From NCBI RefSeq assembly GCF_018398875.1, contig NZ_JAGWDK010000003.1, positions 310,001-374,000 on the forward strand: DNA of 64,000 nucleotides, in the 5' to 3' direction. A program made the position numbers and the translations under genes. Shown piece after piece: positions 1 to 13,425 of this stretch. The notes below the pieces were generated by a model. That model had not been told where the DNA came from. It saw only the letters and a list, made by a program, of their open reading frames with translations, and ran no database searches. Source of the stretch: Bradyrhizobium sp. sGM-13 (GTDB lineage: Bacteria > Pseudomonadota > Alphaproteobacteria > Rhizobiales > Xanthobacteraceae). Position 1 is the first letter of the stretch. The number at the start of each line of letters is the position of its first letter.

Positions 1-4826
<4,826 letters not shown>

Positions 4827-4839
4827 CCGGCGTAAGCAG

Positions 4840-6336
4840 ATGATGGATCAAGAGAAGGTAAACATTCTTCTGGTTGACGATCAGCCGGCGAAGCTGCTGG
4901 CCTATGAGGTCATCCTGAAAGAGCTCGGCGAGAACCTGGTCAAGGCCTCGTCCGGGCGCGAAGCGCTCGAATTCCTGCTCAAGAACGATGTTGCCATCAT
5001 CCTGGTCGACGTCTGCATGCCGGAACTCGACGGGTTCGAGCTCGCGGCCATGATCCGCGAACATCCCCGCTTCCAGAAGACGGCGATGATCTTCATCTCG
5101 GCGATCCAGGTCAGCGATATCGACCGGCTGCGCGGCTATGAGATGGGCGCGGTCGACTACGTTCCGGTGCCTGTGGTGCCCGAAGTGTTGCGCGCCAAGA
5201 TCAAGGTGTTCGCGGAGCTCTATCGCAAGACGCGCCAGCTCGAACGGCTCAACGTCGAGCTCGAGGACCGGGTTCGCGCGCGCACTGCCGAACTCGAGGA
5301 ATCGCACGCCAGGCTTCTGGAAAGCGAGCAGCGCCGCAGTCTGGCGATCGCGGCCGGCAAGATGGGCTCCTGGGACTGGGACTGGGTCAATGGCGACTTT
5401 ATGTGGGACGAAGGCCAGTATCAGATCCTCGGCGTCGATCCCGGCAAGTTCGAATTGACACCGGCCAATATCCAGGCGCTGCTTCACCCTGACGACGTTC
5501 ATGAATTGCACGAGGCGTGGGCCAGCTTCGCTCGGGGCGCGAAATCATACGAAGCGGAATTCCGCATCATCCGGCCGAATGGCGAGGTGCGCTGGTGCGC
5601 GGGAACGGCGGCGGCAAGCACCGACAAGGGCGGCCGCGTCATCCGCGTCAGCGGCGTCACCGTCGACATCACCGAACGCAAGCAGGCCGAGGAGCGGCAA
5701 AGCCTGCTGGCGCGGGAGGTCGATCACCGCGCCAAAAACGCGCTGGCGCTCGCGCAATCCATCGTCCGCTTGACGCGCGGCGACAATGTGAAGAGCTACG
5801 TGCGTTCCGTCGAAGGACGGATCAATGCGCTTGCGCGCGTGCACACCGTGCTCTCGCTCTCGAGCTGGCAGGGCGCCGAAATACGCAAACTGATCGATGA
5901 GGAGCTGGCGCCCTACTCCACCGGCGACCAGATCGAGTTGTCCGGCCCGGAGATCCATCTCGAGCCGGCGACGGCCCAGACGGTTGCGCTGGCGCTGCAC
6001 GAGCTCGTCACCAATTCGGCGAAGTACGGCGCGCTGTCTGCGCTGTCGGGCCGGCTGTCGGTGTGTTGGGAAGACCAGGCGGGCCTTCTCAAGATCATAT
6101 GGTCGGAGACTGGCGGGCCACACGTCGAGAAGCCGGTCTCGCGAGGGTTCGGAACCAGAAGCGTCATCGCCAGCATCGAGTCGCAGCTTGGTGGCCGCGC
6201 GGAATTCGACTGGCGCCCGGAAGGGCTCGTGTGCCGCCTGTCGGTTCCGTTGTCGCAACGGCAGTTTGGCGCCGATCCGGTTTCGCTCATCGAAGTTACT
6301 ATTGATGGCAATGGTCTGCGACGCGCCGAGCGGTGA
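4840..6336 (+). CDS. REC-PAS-HWE histidine kinase
   Basis: This 498-residue cytoplasmic protein starts with a receiver domain (about 8-122; acidic pair in LLVDDQ, phospho-acceptor D57 in ILVDVCMPE). A coiled coil follows (about 125-165), then a PAS domain ending in the PAC motif VTVDITERK (about 170-285), and an HWE-family kinase core with H296 in VDHRAKNALA and the N-box LHELVTNSAKYGA. HWE kinases are typical of alphaproteobacteria and often feed stress responses. The receiver lacks the usual lysine near its end: the expected KP is VP in DYVPVPVVP. It lies 13 bp after the poly-HAMP kinase, and either partner may phosphorylate the other. The ATG at 4840 has a second ATG directly behind it. 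No membrane segment is visible. Confidence 0.93.
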   Translation: MMDQEKVNILLVDDQPAKLLAYEVILKELGENLVKASSGREALEFLLKNDVAIILVDVCMPELDGFELAAMIREHPRFQKTAMIFISAIQVSDIDRLRGYEMGAVDYVPVPVVPEVLRAKIKVFAELYRKTRQLERLNVELEDRVRARTAELEESHARLLESEQRRSLAIAAGKMGSWDWDWVNGDFMWDEGQYQILGVDPGKFELTPANIQALLHPDDVHELHEAWASFARGAKSYEAEFRIIRPNGEVRWCAGTAAASTDKGGRVIRVSGVTVDITERKQAEERQSLLAREVDHRAKNALALAQSIVRLTRGDNVKSYVRSVEGRINALARVHTVLSLSSWQGAEIRKLIDEELAPYSTGDQIELSGPEIHLEPATAQTVALALHELVTNSAKYGALSALSGRLSVCWEDQAGLLKIIWSETGGPHVEKPVSRGFGTRSVIASIESQLGGRAEFDWRPEGLVCRLSVPLSQRQFGADPVSLIEVTIDGNGLRRAER

Positions 6337-6341
6337 GACTG

Positions 6342-6740
6342 CTAACGCGCCGCTCCCGCAGCGGCGGCGCCCTGCGGCCGGGCCGGTCCCATCGCCAATT
6401 CGATCGCACGCATCAAATCCGGCGGACGAAACGGCTTCTGCAGACAGATGACGTCGGAAAGTTCTGGCGTTTCGGACAGAAAGTCCAGCGCGGTCATTCC
6501 CGAAATCGCAATGACGGGCAGGCCCGGCACGCGGGCGCGCATCGCTGCAATCAGATCGGAGCCGTTGGTGCCCCGCAAAAAGATATCGACGATCGCAAGG
6601 TCGAAGCTCGCATCTTCGAACAACTTCAATGCGGATGCGGCGCTGTCTGCCTCGACGATTTCGAAACGATGGATACGCAGCACGATGGAAATCATCGTGC
6701 GGACGTCGGCCTGATCGTCAACAACGAGCACGCGGGGCAT
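6342..6740 (-). CDS. single-domain response regulator (CheY-like)
   Basis: It encodes a receiver of 132 residues with no output domain. The acidic pocket is in VLVVDDQAD, the phospho-acceptor is the Asp of LAIVDIFLRG, the switch Ser is in VIAISGM, and the conserved Lys is in CLQKPFRPP. The start at 6740 (MPRVLVV) is preferred over an upstream in-frame start at 6764 because a GGGAGGC ribosome site lies about nine bases ahead of it. The C-terminus is Ala-rich. It converges on the HWE kinase gene with only five bases between the stop codons, so antisense interference is possible. It may be the phosphate acceptor for one of the neighbouring kinases; this is inferred from position only. Confidence 0.9.
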   Translation of the reverse strand: MPRVLVVDDQADVRTMISIVLRIHRFEIVEADSAASALKLFEDASFDLAIVDIFLRGTNGSDLIAAMRARVPGLPVIAISGMTALDFLSETPELSDVICLQKPFRPPDLMRAIELAMGPARPQGAAAAGAAR

Positions 6741-7038
6741 CGAAGCCTCCCGGGTCGATCGCACGAGCTTACGACGAGAATCCGTGGGTTTCGGTAGTTC
6801 CGCAGTCTTTATTCGGCCGGTCGGTAAAGAGGTGGTTACCCGAATCGGCTTCCCTGCTGTTCGCTTCAGACGATACGTGACCTTGGGTTGATTCCCGCCG
6901 CCGCGCCGCTAGCGTAGCTTGGCGGTGCGGCTCCTACTGGTATCGGCTGGATGTCCGGCCGCCTCGGATGCATTGTTGTTGCGGATCGTGTAGCTTCTGT
7001 GATTGGCGTGTTCGCTGCCAGTTTGACCGGAAGACGAT

Positions 7039-7521
7039 ATGGGTAACGAGCGCAACATCTTTCTTTCCACGATCGATGAAGGCGACGCGCAGCGATCGCA
7101 TGGCTGTGGTCGGCGTCTCAGCGGTGCTGTTCGCCTGCGCCGTGCCGTTTGCCGGCTTGCCGCTGCCCCGGTCCCCGCGTTCGTCGCCAGCTACCAATCC
7201 GCGTTGGCGATCAACGACCTGATCACCGCTGTCCTGCTGTTTTCAGATTTCGCGATTACCCGCTCACGGGGCCTGCTGTTGCTGGCGAGCGGATATTTGT
7301 TCACGGCGATGGCGGCGATCGTCCACGCCCATACCTTTCCCGGCCAGCTCGTCGACGAAGCGCTGAAGCGCCGGTCTCACCTCAAGACGCTCTACACCTC
7401 GGGATACACCGAAAACGCCATCGTCCATCACGGCCGCCTGGATTCCGGCGTGCGGCTGCTTGCAAGACCCTATCGCAAATCCGAGCTTGCGCCGATGATC
7501 CGGCTGGCGCTTGCCAGTTGA
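7039..7521 (+). pseudogene. relic of a MASE4 membrane sensor fused to the tail of a receiver domain
   Basis: The ATG frame at 7039 begins with a plausible sensor N-terminus (NERNIFLSTIDEGDAQR). The match to a MASE4 membrane-sensor domain then moves to the +1 frame (MAVVGVSAVLFACAVPFAGL, about 7103-7165) and returns to the first frame (VPAFVASYQSALAINDLIT) through HAHTFPG. Directly after this the frame reads LKTLYTSGYTENAIVHHGRL...LARPYRKSEL, which is the C-terminal third of a hybrid-kinase receiver. The kinase core that should lie between is absent. Two compensating frameshifts and a large internal deletion make this a decayed hybrid kinase. The 483-nt frame still has no internal stop, so a short membrane peptide could be made. 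Confidence 0.75.
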
Positions 7522-7563
7522 AGCAAGCGCTGCGGCTGATATATCCGTGGATGGCACGCGAAA

Positions 7564-8586
7564 ATGGATGCAGCCGTACGGACCGGCGCTTTGAAAAACC
7601 TGCTCACCGATATCTCCGGCGTTCGCGTCGGCCACGCCCACGACGCAAACGTCGCTTCCGGCGTCACCGCGATCCTGTTCGACTCGCCCGCCGTGGCCTC
7701 GATCGACGTGCGCGGCGGCGGCCCCGGCACCCGGGAGGAAGCGCTGCTCAGCCCTGAAAGCACCGTCGAGGCGATCGATGGCATCGCACTTTCCGGCGGC
7801 TCGGCGCTCGGACTGGATGCCGCCGGCGGCGTGCAGGCCTGGCTTGCCGAACAGGGGCGCGGCTTTCGCATCCGTGACGCGGTCATCCCGATCGTTCCGG
7901 GAGCAATCTGTTTCGATCTGCTCAACGGCGGCAACAAGGCATGGGGGCGCTTCCCGCCCTATCGCGATCTCGGCTACGCCGCGGCCAATGCGGCGGCTGC
8001 CGATTTCGCGCTCGGCAGCGTCGGCGCCGGCCTCGGCGCGACCACCGCCAATTTCAAGGGCGGCCTCGGCTCCGCTTCGGCACAGACCGACGGCGGCGTG
8101 ACCGTCGGCGCGCTCGCGGTGGTCAATGCGGTGGGCAGCGTGACGGTCGGCGACGGCCCGTGGTTCTGGGCGGCGCCGTTCGAGATGGATAACGAGTTTG
8201 GCGGGCGAGGACTGCCGCCCTTGTTCACGCCGGATATGCTGAGAGCCCGCCTCAAGGGCGCGCCGTTAGCTGCTCCGTCGCAGAACACCACGCTGGTAGT
8301 CGTCGTCACCGATGCGGTGCTGACCAAACCGCAGGCCAGGCGGCTCGCGATGATCGCGCAAACCGGCATGGCGCGCGCCATCTATCCCGTGCATGCGCCG
8401 CTGGACGGCGACGTGGTGTTTGCCACCGCGACCGGCAAGAAGCCGATCGATCCACTGTTCGGCCTCACGGAACTCGGCATGGTGGCCGCCAATACGGTGG
8501 CGCGCGCGATCGCGCGCGGCGTATACCGTGCGACCGCGCTACCCTTTCCGGGTGCGCTCCCGGCGTGGAGCGATCGCTTCGGTTAG
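7564..8586 (+). CDS. P1 (S58) family N-terminal-nucleophile peptidase, DmpA/NylC-like
   Basis: The 340-residue product belongs to the DmpA/NylC family: autocatalytically cleaved hydrolases such as beta-aminopeptidases and 6-aminohexanoate-oligomer hydrolases. Family blocks visible are the N-terminal LTDISGVRVGHAHD, the Gly-rich SVGAGLGATTANFKGGLGSAS (about 151-171) and QNTTLVVVVTDA. By comparison with NylC, self-cleavage should fall between N241 and T242, leaving T242 as the nucleophile. There is no signal peptide, so it is cytoplasmic. The ATG at 7564 has only a weak ribosome site. The natural substrate cannot be read from sequence; family members act on D-amino peptides, beta-peptides or nylon oligomers. 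It follows the sensor relic by 42 bp and faces the EF-hand gene tail to tail. Confidence 0.88.
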   Translation: MDAAVRTGALKNLLTDISGVRVGHAHDANVASGVTAILFDSPAVASIDVRGGGPGTREEALLSPESTVEAIDGIALSGGSALGLDAAGGVQAWLAEQGRGFRIRDAVIPIVPGAICFDLLNGGNKAWGRFPPYRDLGYAAANAAAADFALGSVGAGLGATTANFKGGLGSASAQTDGGVTVGALAVVNAVGSVTVGDGPWFWAAPFEMDNEFGGRGLPPLFTPDMLRARLKGAPLAAPSQNTTLVVVVTDAVLTKPQARRLAMIAQTGMARAIYPVHAPLDGDVVFATATGKKPIDPLFGLTELGMVAANTVARAIARGVYRATALPFPGALPAWSDRFG

Positions 8587-8600
8587 AGCATGGTCCGCGC

Positions 8601-9347
8601 TCAGGCGCTGAGCGAGAGCGACGCCGTGGCGCTCGATGAGATTGCCTTGGCTTCGCGCTGAATCATCTGCTCGATGAAATTGTAGGACGATGTCGCTGAT
8701 GTGGATGAGCTTCCGGACGCAGGCGACGTCATCGTTACCTTCGATCCGTCTGCATAGTTCAAGGAGGTCGTCACCGAGCCGTCGCTGTTACTGACCGTCG
8801 TGCTCATCGCGCCCTGGCGCATCTGCGAGCGCGGATCAAAATTGGATGCGTCGGACTCGTTCGCCTCGTCCGGGCGGCGGCGATGCTCCTTCTCGGGCCG
8901 GAGCGCCGATGCCAGCTCCTTGATGCTGACCGAGCCGTCGCCGTCCTGATCGAGTTTTCCGAACACGCTATCGGCCTGCCCAATGTTGGTGCCGCCCGCG
9001 CCAAGCGCCTCTTCGAATTCCGTCTTGCTGATCTTGCCGTCACCGTCGCCGTCGATCTGCCCGAACAGGTCCTTCAGCGCGGCGTGGCGGGTCTTTAAGG
9101 CCGTCCCCGATCCTCCCGAGGACTGGCTTTGCGCGTCAAGCAGCGCGCTCATGGTTTCCGGCGATATCGACGAAAAGCCGTTGCCCGAGCCGGACCCTGG
9201 AGTGATTGATGCCGGCGTAGTCGGGGACGACTGGCCGAAGCTTGCGAAGTTCTGGCTGAGGCCGGTGGTCGGCGCAGACGATTTGGACGACGTCAGCGCC
9301 TTGAGGACATCGATGGCCGATGACGCGGCGCCCAGAGCAAAGAACAT
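8601..9347 (-). CDS. EF-hand domain protein
   Basis: A 248-residue low-complexity Ser/Thr/Gly-rich protein contains a central pair of EF-hands. Loop 1 is DGDGDGKISKTE and loop 2 is DQDGDGSVSIKE, both with canonical Asp at positions 1, 3 and 5 and Glu at 12, so calcium binding is likely. The region after the EF pair is Ser/Thr-rich with a short basic stretch (HRRRPDE). The N-terminus is mildly hydrophobic (MFFALGAASSAI) but not a convincing signal peptide. The ATG at 9347 has GGAG about eight bases upstream. Such proteins are widespread in Bradyrhizobium; the role is unknown. Confidence 0.85.
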   Translation of the reverse strand: MFFALGAASSAIDVLKALTSSKSSAPTTGLSQNFASFGQSSPTTPASITPGSGSGNGFSSISPETMSALLDAQSQSSGGSGTALKTRHAALKDLFGQIDGDGDGKISKTEFEEALGAGGTNIGQADSVFGKLDQDGDGSVSIKELASALRPEKEHRRRPDEANESDASNFDPRSQMRQGAMSTTVSNSDGSVTTSLNYADGSKVTMTSPASGSSSTSATSSYNFIEQMIQREAKAISSSATASLSLSA

Positions 9348-9606
9348 GGCGAAACTCCAACAATGCCGCGCGTAAAGCGGCCCACAGCTCGTGTTCCGTT
9401 TTCCTCAGCAAGCGCCATGCCATGAAGAAAACCCAATAAAACCGGGCCTTTCCGAATCCCGTCCGATCGGCAAACCCGGCAAGAGCTGCCCGCCACGGCA
9501 GATTTTTCCGCCCACAGGAGACGGCGGCGCCGCGCATTGCCCCCGGCCCGCCTGCATGTTACGCGGGGCCGTTCCGCCCTTTCGCAAGCCTTTCGGGAAA
9601 GCGCAC

Positions 9607-10308
9607 ATGTCCCAGCAATTTGCGTCGCGTCCCCTGGTCATCGCACCGTCGATCCTGGCGGCGGATTTCGCCAAGCTCGGCGAGGAAGTCCGCGCTGTGG
9701 ACGCGGCGGGCGCCGACTGGATCCATCTCGACGTGATGGACGGACATTTCGTGCCGAACATTTCCTACGGCCCCGACGTCATCAAGGCGATGCGCCCGCA
9801 TACGAAGAAGATCTTCGACGCGCATCTGATGATCTCACCCTGCGACCCCTACCTCGAGGCCTTTGCAAAGGCCGGCTGCGATCACATCACCGTCCATGCC
9901 GAGGCCGGCCCGCATCTGCATCGCTCGCTGCAGGCGATCCGCGCGCTCGGCAAGAAGGCCGGCGTCTCGCTCAACCCGGGCACGCCGGCCAGCACAATCG
10001 AATATGTCATCGACCTGATCGATCTGGTGCTTGTGATGTCGGTCAATCCCGGCTTCGGCGGTCAGGCCTTCATCAAATCCGCGCTTAGCAAGGTCAGCGA
10101 CGTCAGGGCGATGGCCGCGGGACGTCCGATCGACATCGAGGTCGATGGCGGCGTCGGTCCTGATGTCGCCGGCCAATTGGCCGCGGCCGGCGCCAATGCG
10201 CTGGTCGCGGGCTCCGCGGTCTTCAAGGGCGGCACCGTGGACAGCTACAAGGCCAACATATCCGCGATCCGCAACGCCGCGGCGCTGGCGCGCGGCGAAG
10301 CGGTCTAG
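9607..10308 (+). CDS. rpe: ribulose-phosphate 3-epimerase
   Basis: The enzyme interconverts ribulose-5-phosphate and xylulose-5-phosphate in the pentose phosphate and Calvin cycles. The 233-residue TIM barrel has the family signatures [10 protein letters not shown], the metal/catalytic [24 protein letters not shown] and the catalytic Asp in EVDGGV. The frame stays open upstream to 9391, but ATG 9607 gives the normal family length and starts just before the conserved core, with GGGAAAG upstream. Upstream 9348-9606 carries no other gene and probably holds the promoter. Confidence 0.96.
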   Translation: MSQQFASRPLVIAPSILAADFAKLGEEVRAVDAAGADWIHLDVMDGHFVPNISYGPDVIKAMRPHTKKIFDAHLMISPCDPYLEAFAKAGCDHITVHAEAGPHLHRSLQAIRALGKKAGVSLNPGTPASTIEYVIDLIDLVLVMSVNPGFGGQAFIKSALSKVSDVRAMAAGRPIDIEVDGGVGPDVAGQLAAAGANALVAGSAVFKGGTVDSYKANISAIRNAAALARGEAV

Positions 10309-10497
10309 CCACTTCAATGTCGCACCTGCGGAACGCAGGGATGACAATGTCGTCGAAACACTAAAGAGCTGGCAGGAAAGCCACACCCGGCGCGCAGCAG
10401 CGATGGAACCCTAAAGTCCACGCTCCGGCCACAAAGCTTCACGCATCTCGCCATAAACGCGGACCAGCATCCCGCCTTCCACGGACGGGACAGAAAT

Positions 10498-10881
10498 ATG
10501 ATCAAGGCCTTCATCACAGCCGCAATGCTCCTGGTACTCGCGCCCTCTGCCGCGCTCGCGCAGCGCGCAGGCGACGCGGCCCTCGGTGCAGTGGCCGGCG
10601 CCGTCGTGCTGGGCCCGATTGGGGCTGTCGCCGGCGCCTTCGTCGGCTATACGGCCGGGCCTTCGATATCGCGCTCGTGGGGACTGGAAGGCTCGCGCTC
10701 GTCGCGACACCGCAGACAGGCTTCAAGGGACAGCGTGCGAGGCGCCAGGGCGGAAGCGGTAGGCCCCGCATCCAATTCCGCCGGTCAGGCCGAACGGAGC
10801 GCCCGCGTCACCAGCTATCCCGTACCGAACCCGCCGCGCTCCGCCAAAACAGCGTTGCCGCCCGTTCAGCCCCTCGACTGA
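10498..10881 (+). CDS. small exported glycine-zipper protein
   Basis: The product is 127 residues. A clear signal peptide (MIKAFITAAMLLVLAPSAALA, cleavage after ALA) is followed by an alternating Gly/Ala segment (GDAALGAVAGAVVLGPIGAVAGAFVGYTAG) of the glycine-zipper type seen in small envelope proteins. The rest is polar and Arg/Ser-rich and looks disordered. A GGGA site lies ahead of ATG 10498. It is probably periplasmic or outer-membrane associated; no function is assignable. Confidence 0.7.
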   Translation: MIKAFITAAMLLVLAPSAALAQRAGDAALGAVAGAVVLGPIGAVAGAFVGYTAGPSISRSWGLEGSRSSRHRRQASRDSVRGARAEAVGPASNSAGQAERSARVTSYPVPNPPRSAKTALPPVQPLD

Positions 10882-10990
10882 GCGCGCGCGCCACCCGTTA
10901 CACGCTATCCGCCGGCGCCACTGCCGATCGTGGCGGCCTTGAACCCATCGAGTTGGGCGCCGGGCGCAATCGCGGGCTTCGCCATAGCCG

Positions 10991-11731
10991 TCATATCCCG
11001 ACCAGCAGGCGATCGGCCAGCCAGTGCGGCAGCCCGTTGGCGCGGATGCGGTCGGCTGCCGCTTCGACGTCGTACGCCACGCGGCAATAGGTAATCTCGC
11101 GCGAGGTGGTGTCGAGCATCGCAAACGCAGCCGCCGGGTCGCCGTCGCGCGGCTGCCCGACCGAGCCGAGAACGGCGAGCCAGCGCCGGCCACCGAGCAA
11201 CTGCACCGGCACATCGGATGTCGGAACGAAACCCGTCATCTTCGCCGCCGATGACATCGAATAGAGCGCCGGCCGGTGGATGTGTCCGCAGAAGGTCACA
11301 TGGGCTTCGGCGGCCTCGATGCTACGCGCAGCATCGGTACTGCTGCGTACATAATGCCATCGTGCCGGATGCGATGCCTCGGCATGTACGTAGAGGCGAT
11401 CGTCTTCCTGCCGCGTCAGCGGCAACTCGGCGAGAAAACGCCGTTGCGGCGCGCTGAGCCTGCCGCGGGTCCACTCGATCGCGGCCTGGGCCTCGGCGTT
11501 CATGGTCGCGGATGGCGTGCTGATCGCCTGATCGTGGTTGCCGATCACGGCGATGGCGCCGTCATCGACCAGGCCCATCACGGTATCGACCGCCCATTCC
11601 GGATCGGCGCCATAGCCGACCACATCGCCGAGACAGACAATCCGTTCCGCGCCGCGGGCGCGCGCGAAATCGAGGCACGCGCCGAACGCCTGCCGGTTGG
11701 CGTGGATATCGGCAAAAATGGCCAGTCGCAC
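10991..11731 (-). CDS. metallophosphoesterase, YfcE/DR1281-like
   Basis: The 246-residue calcineurin-fold phosphoesterase has all the metal-binding blocks: ADIHAN (D-x-H), GDVVGYGADP, GNHD, the His of YVHAEA and GHIH. The closest known groups are bacterial YfcE-type phosphodiesterases and serine/threonine-phosphatase-like proteins. It has no signal peptide. The GTG start at 11731 is supported by AGGAGA seven bases upstream. The gene stands alone between the glycine-zipper gene and a 335-bp gap. Confidence 0.9.
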   Translation of the reverse strand: MRLAIFADIHANRQAFGACLDFARARGAERIVCLGDVVGYGADPEWAVDTVMGLVDDGAIAVIGNHDQAISTPSATMNAEAQAAIEWTRGRLSAPQRRFLAELPLTRQEDDRLYVHAEASHPARWHYVRSSTDAARSIEAAEAHVTFCGHIHRPALYSMSSAAKMTGFVPTSDVPVQLLGGRRWLAVLGSVGQPRDGDPAAAFAMLDTTSREITYCRVAYDVEAAADRIRANGLPHWLADRLLVGI

Positions 11732-12066
11732 GCGTCTCCTCCCGATCCATCATCGCGCCCGTGCCTGCGCGCGCCTTGATGGATATCAAACAACGAGCCG
11801 CTTGCGCAGTTCGATTGCTAATTTGGGGCGCCTCAACTTACGCTTCGGAAAAGGGTTCACGGCGCCGAAATAGGTTTGCTGCTGTTCTCAGTCATCGTTA
11901 CTGCGGTCCATGTGCTAACGCTAGAAGAGCCGCGCAAGCAAGCTAGGCCACCGCTCAATTCTAGCCCGCGATGCCCATGGCGTGATGGGTCAGCCTCTCC
12001 TGACGCCTTTCGGTTGGAACAGACTTGGCTTAAGCTGGTTCATCTGCTGGATTGGAGAATGCACAG
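11732..12066. other. 335-bp intergenic region, no gene seen
   Basis: The stretch separates the phosphoesterase from the small periplasmic protein gene. It is less GC-rich than its surroundings. No convincing ORF, tRNA or repeat was found, and no strong promoter match. It presumably contains the divergent promoters for both neighbours. Confidence 0.5.
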
Positions 12067-12321
12067 ATGAAGCCCTTCTTGACGGCGTTCGCAGTAGCAC
12101 TTGTAAGCAGCACCTTCGCGCTTGCTGACACCCCAGTGACACCGGCAGAGGCCGAGAAGATCAAGGCTGCTTTGGAAGTCCTTGGCTGCACGGGCGGCAA
12201 GATGGAAAAGGAGACCGAGGCCAGCGGCTACTTTGAAGTCGACGACGCCAAATGCAAGGACGGTCAATACGACGTCAAGCTCGACAAGGACTTCAAGTTG
12301 ATCGCGATGACCCGCGACTGA
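12067..12321 (+). CDS. small periplasmic PepSY-like protein
   Basis: The product is 84 residues with a signal peptide (MKPFLTAFAVALVSSTFALA) and a mature region of about 64 residues: an N-terminal helix (TPAEAEKIKAALEVLGC), then strands ending in QYDVKLDKDFKLIAMTRD. This pattern matches PepSY-like inhibitory or stability domains. It has two cysteines that could form a disulfide. ATG 12067 is chosen over an in-frame TTG at 12052 because GGAG sits ten bases before it and the signal peptide then starts properly. Confidence 0.75.
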   Translation: MKPFLTAFAVALVSSTFALADTPVTPAEAEKIKAALEVLGCTGGKMEKETEASGYFEVDDAKCKDGQYDVKLDKDFKLIAMTRD

Positions 12322-12478
12322 GTATGCTCAAGACCTGTTCCGTAGTGGGCGGTCCAGCGATAACCGAGATGGGTTAAACATGCGAAATCCGCATTTGATC
12401 TTGGCATGGCCGCTGCTATCCCAAGACAGAACACCGCGGCCCCCGGGGCTTGGCCTCAGCTCGGTTTCAGAAGGATCG

Positions 12479-13075
12479 TCAGTGCTTGCGCGGCGCTTCC
12501 AGGCCCTTGAGCAAAAGCGCCAGTAGCGCATCGATCCGCGCCGGGGCACCCGGCTCGTTCCATTCCTCGGCATGCGCGGGATGGTGGAAGCGGCTGGTGG
12601 CATCGAAAATGGCACGCGCCGAAACCTTGACGTCCGCGATCTCGAACTCACCCTGCTTCACGCCTTCGGAGAGGATCCGGGCAATCTGATCGACCAGGCA
12701 GTCCTTGTGGCAGCTCACGGATCTGCAGGCCTCGCGCGCCAGCGCCAGGTAAGTCGCAAACATCTCAGGATCGTCGCTGAGCCGCCTGTGCTTGATCGAG
12801 AACATCGTGCGCAGCCACTTCTCCAGCCGCGCCGGCGCCGGGCCGGAGCTTTCAGCGATCTTCAGGAGCGGCGCGCTGAGACGGTCGAGCCAGCGCTTGG
12901 CCACCGCCTCGCGCAGGGAGGCCTTGCTGGGGAAATGACGGTAGACGCTGCCGTGGCTGACATCCAGCGCGCGGGCGACGTCCACCACCGTTGCCTTGGC
13001 GAGCCCGTAGCGGCGCAAGACGTCCTCGGTGACCTCCAGGATTCGTTCGGGGGTCAAAACCACGACTTCGTTCAT
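12479..13075 (-). CDS. TetR/AcrR-family transcriptional regulator
   Basis: The 198-residue regulator has an N-terminal TetR helix-turn-helix (about 10-55: EDVLRRYGLAKATVVDVARALDVSHGSVYRHFPSK) and a ligand-binding C-terminal domain that includes the Cys/His-bearing stretch ACRSVSCHKDC (about 113-123). The cysteines hint at redox or metal sensing, but this is inference. A 36-codon ORF on the same strand lies 76 bp upstream. No obvious target operon is adjacent, so it may regulate itself or a distant gene. Confidence 0.9.
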   Translation of the reverse strand: MNEVVVLTPERILEVTEDVLRRYGLAKATVVDVARALDVSHGSVYRHFPSKASLREAVAKRWLDRLSAPLLKIAESSGPAPARLEKWLRTMFSIKHRRLSDDPEMFATYLALAREACRSVSCHKDCLVDQIARILSEGVKQGEFEIADVKVSARAIFDATSRFHHPAHAEEWNEPGAPARIDALLALLLKGLEAPRKH

Positions 13076-13151
13076 GCGCGCACCTGCGAAACGATGGGAC
13101 CGGTGGTCATTCTAATTCCCTTGCAATCCGCGTTGTAAATCCTTTGGCGGA

Positions 13152-13262
13152 TTAATGTTTCACCGGTTCCAGCCGCTCGGCCTGGGCGGCCAGATGGCGG
13201 GCGACGCTCTGATTGAGCCAGCGCTGGAGTTGGGCGGTGAGATGAATGAGATGGGCAGTCAT
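13152..13262 (-). CDS. possible 36-residue small protein upstream of tetR
   Basis: An ATG at 13262 opens a 36-codon frame ending in TAA at 13152. The peptide is MTAHLIHLTAQLQRWLNQSV followed by ARHLAAQAERLEPVKH, which can form an amphipathic helix. An AAAGGA-like ribosome site lies about nine bases upstream of the ATG. It is in the same orientation as the TetR gene and could be its leader cistron. There is no family assignment; coding status rests on the ribosome site and composition only. Confidence 0.45.
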   Translation of the reverse strand: MTAHLIHLTAQLQRWLNQSVARHLAAQAERLEPVKH

Positions 13263-13425
13263 TGGCGTAGTCCTTTGCAAGTCCCCGGCTCAGGGCCAAC
13301 GAGCCGGGTGACGCCCGATCGATACCGGCGTCGGCAATGGATATAGCATCTCTCGCTGACAGATTTCAATATCTGTTATTCAATAACCCGTGATTGCCCG
13401 ACCTCCGGAGCCCCCCGCCCCAAGC

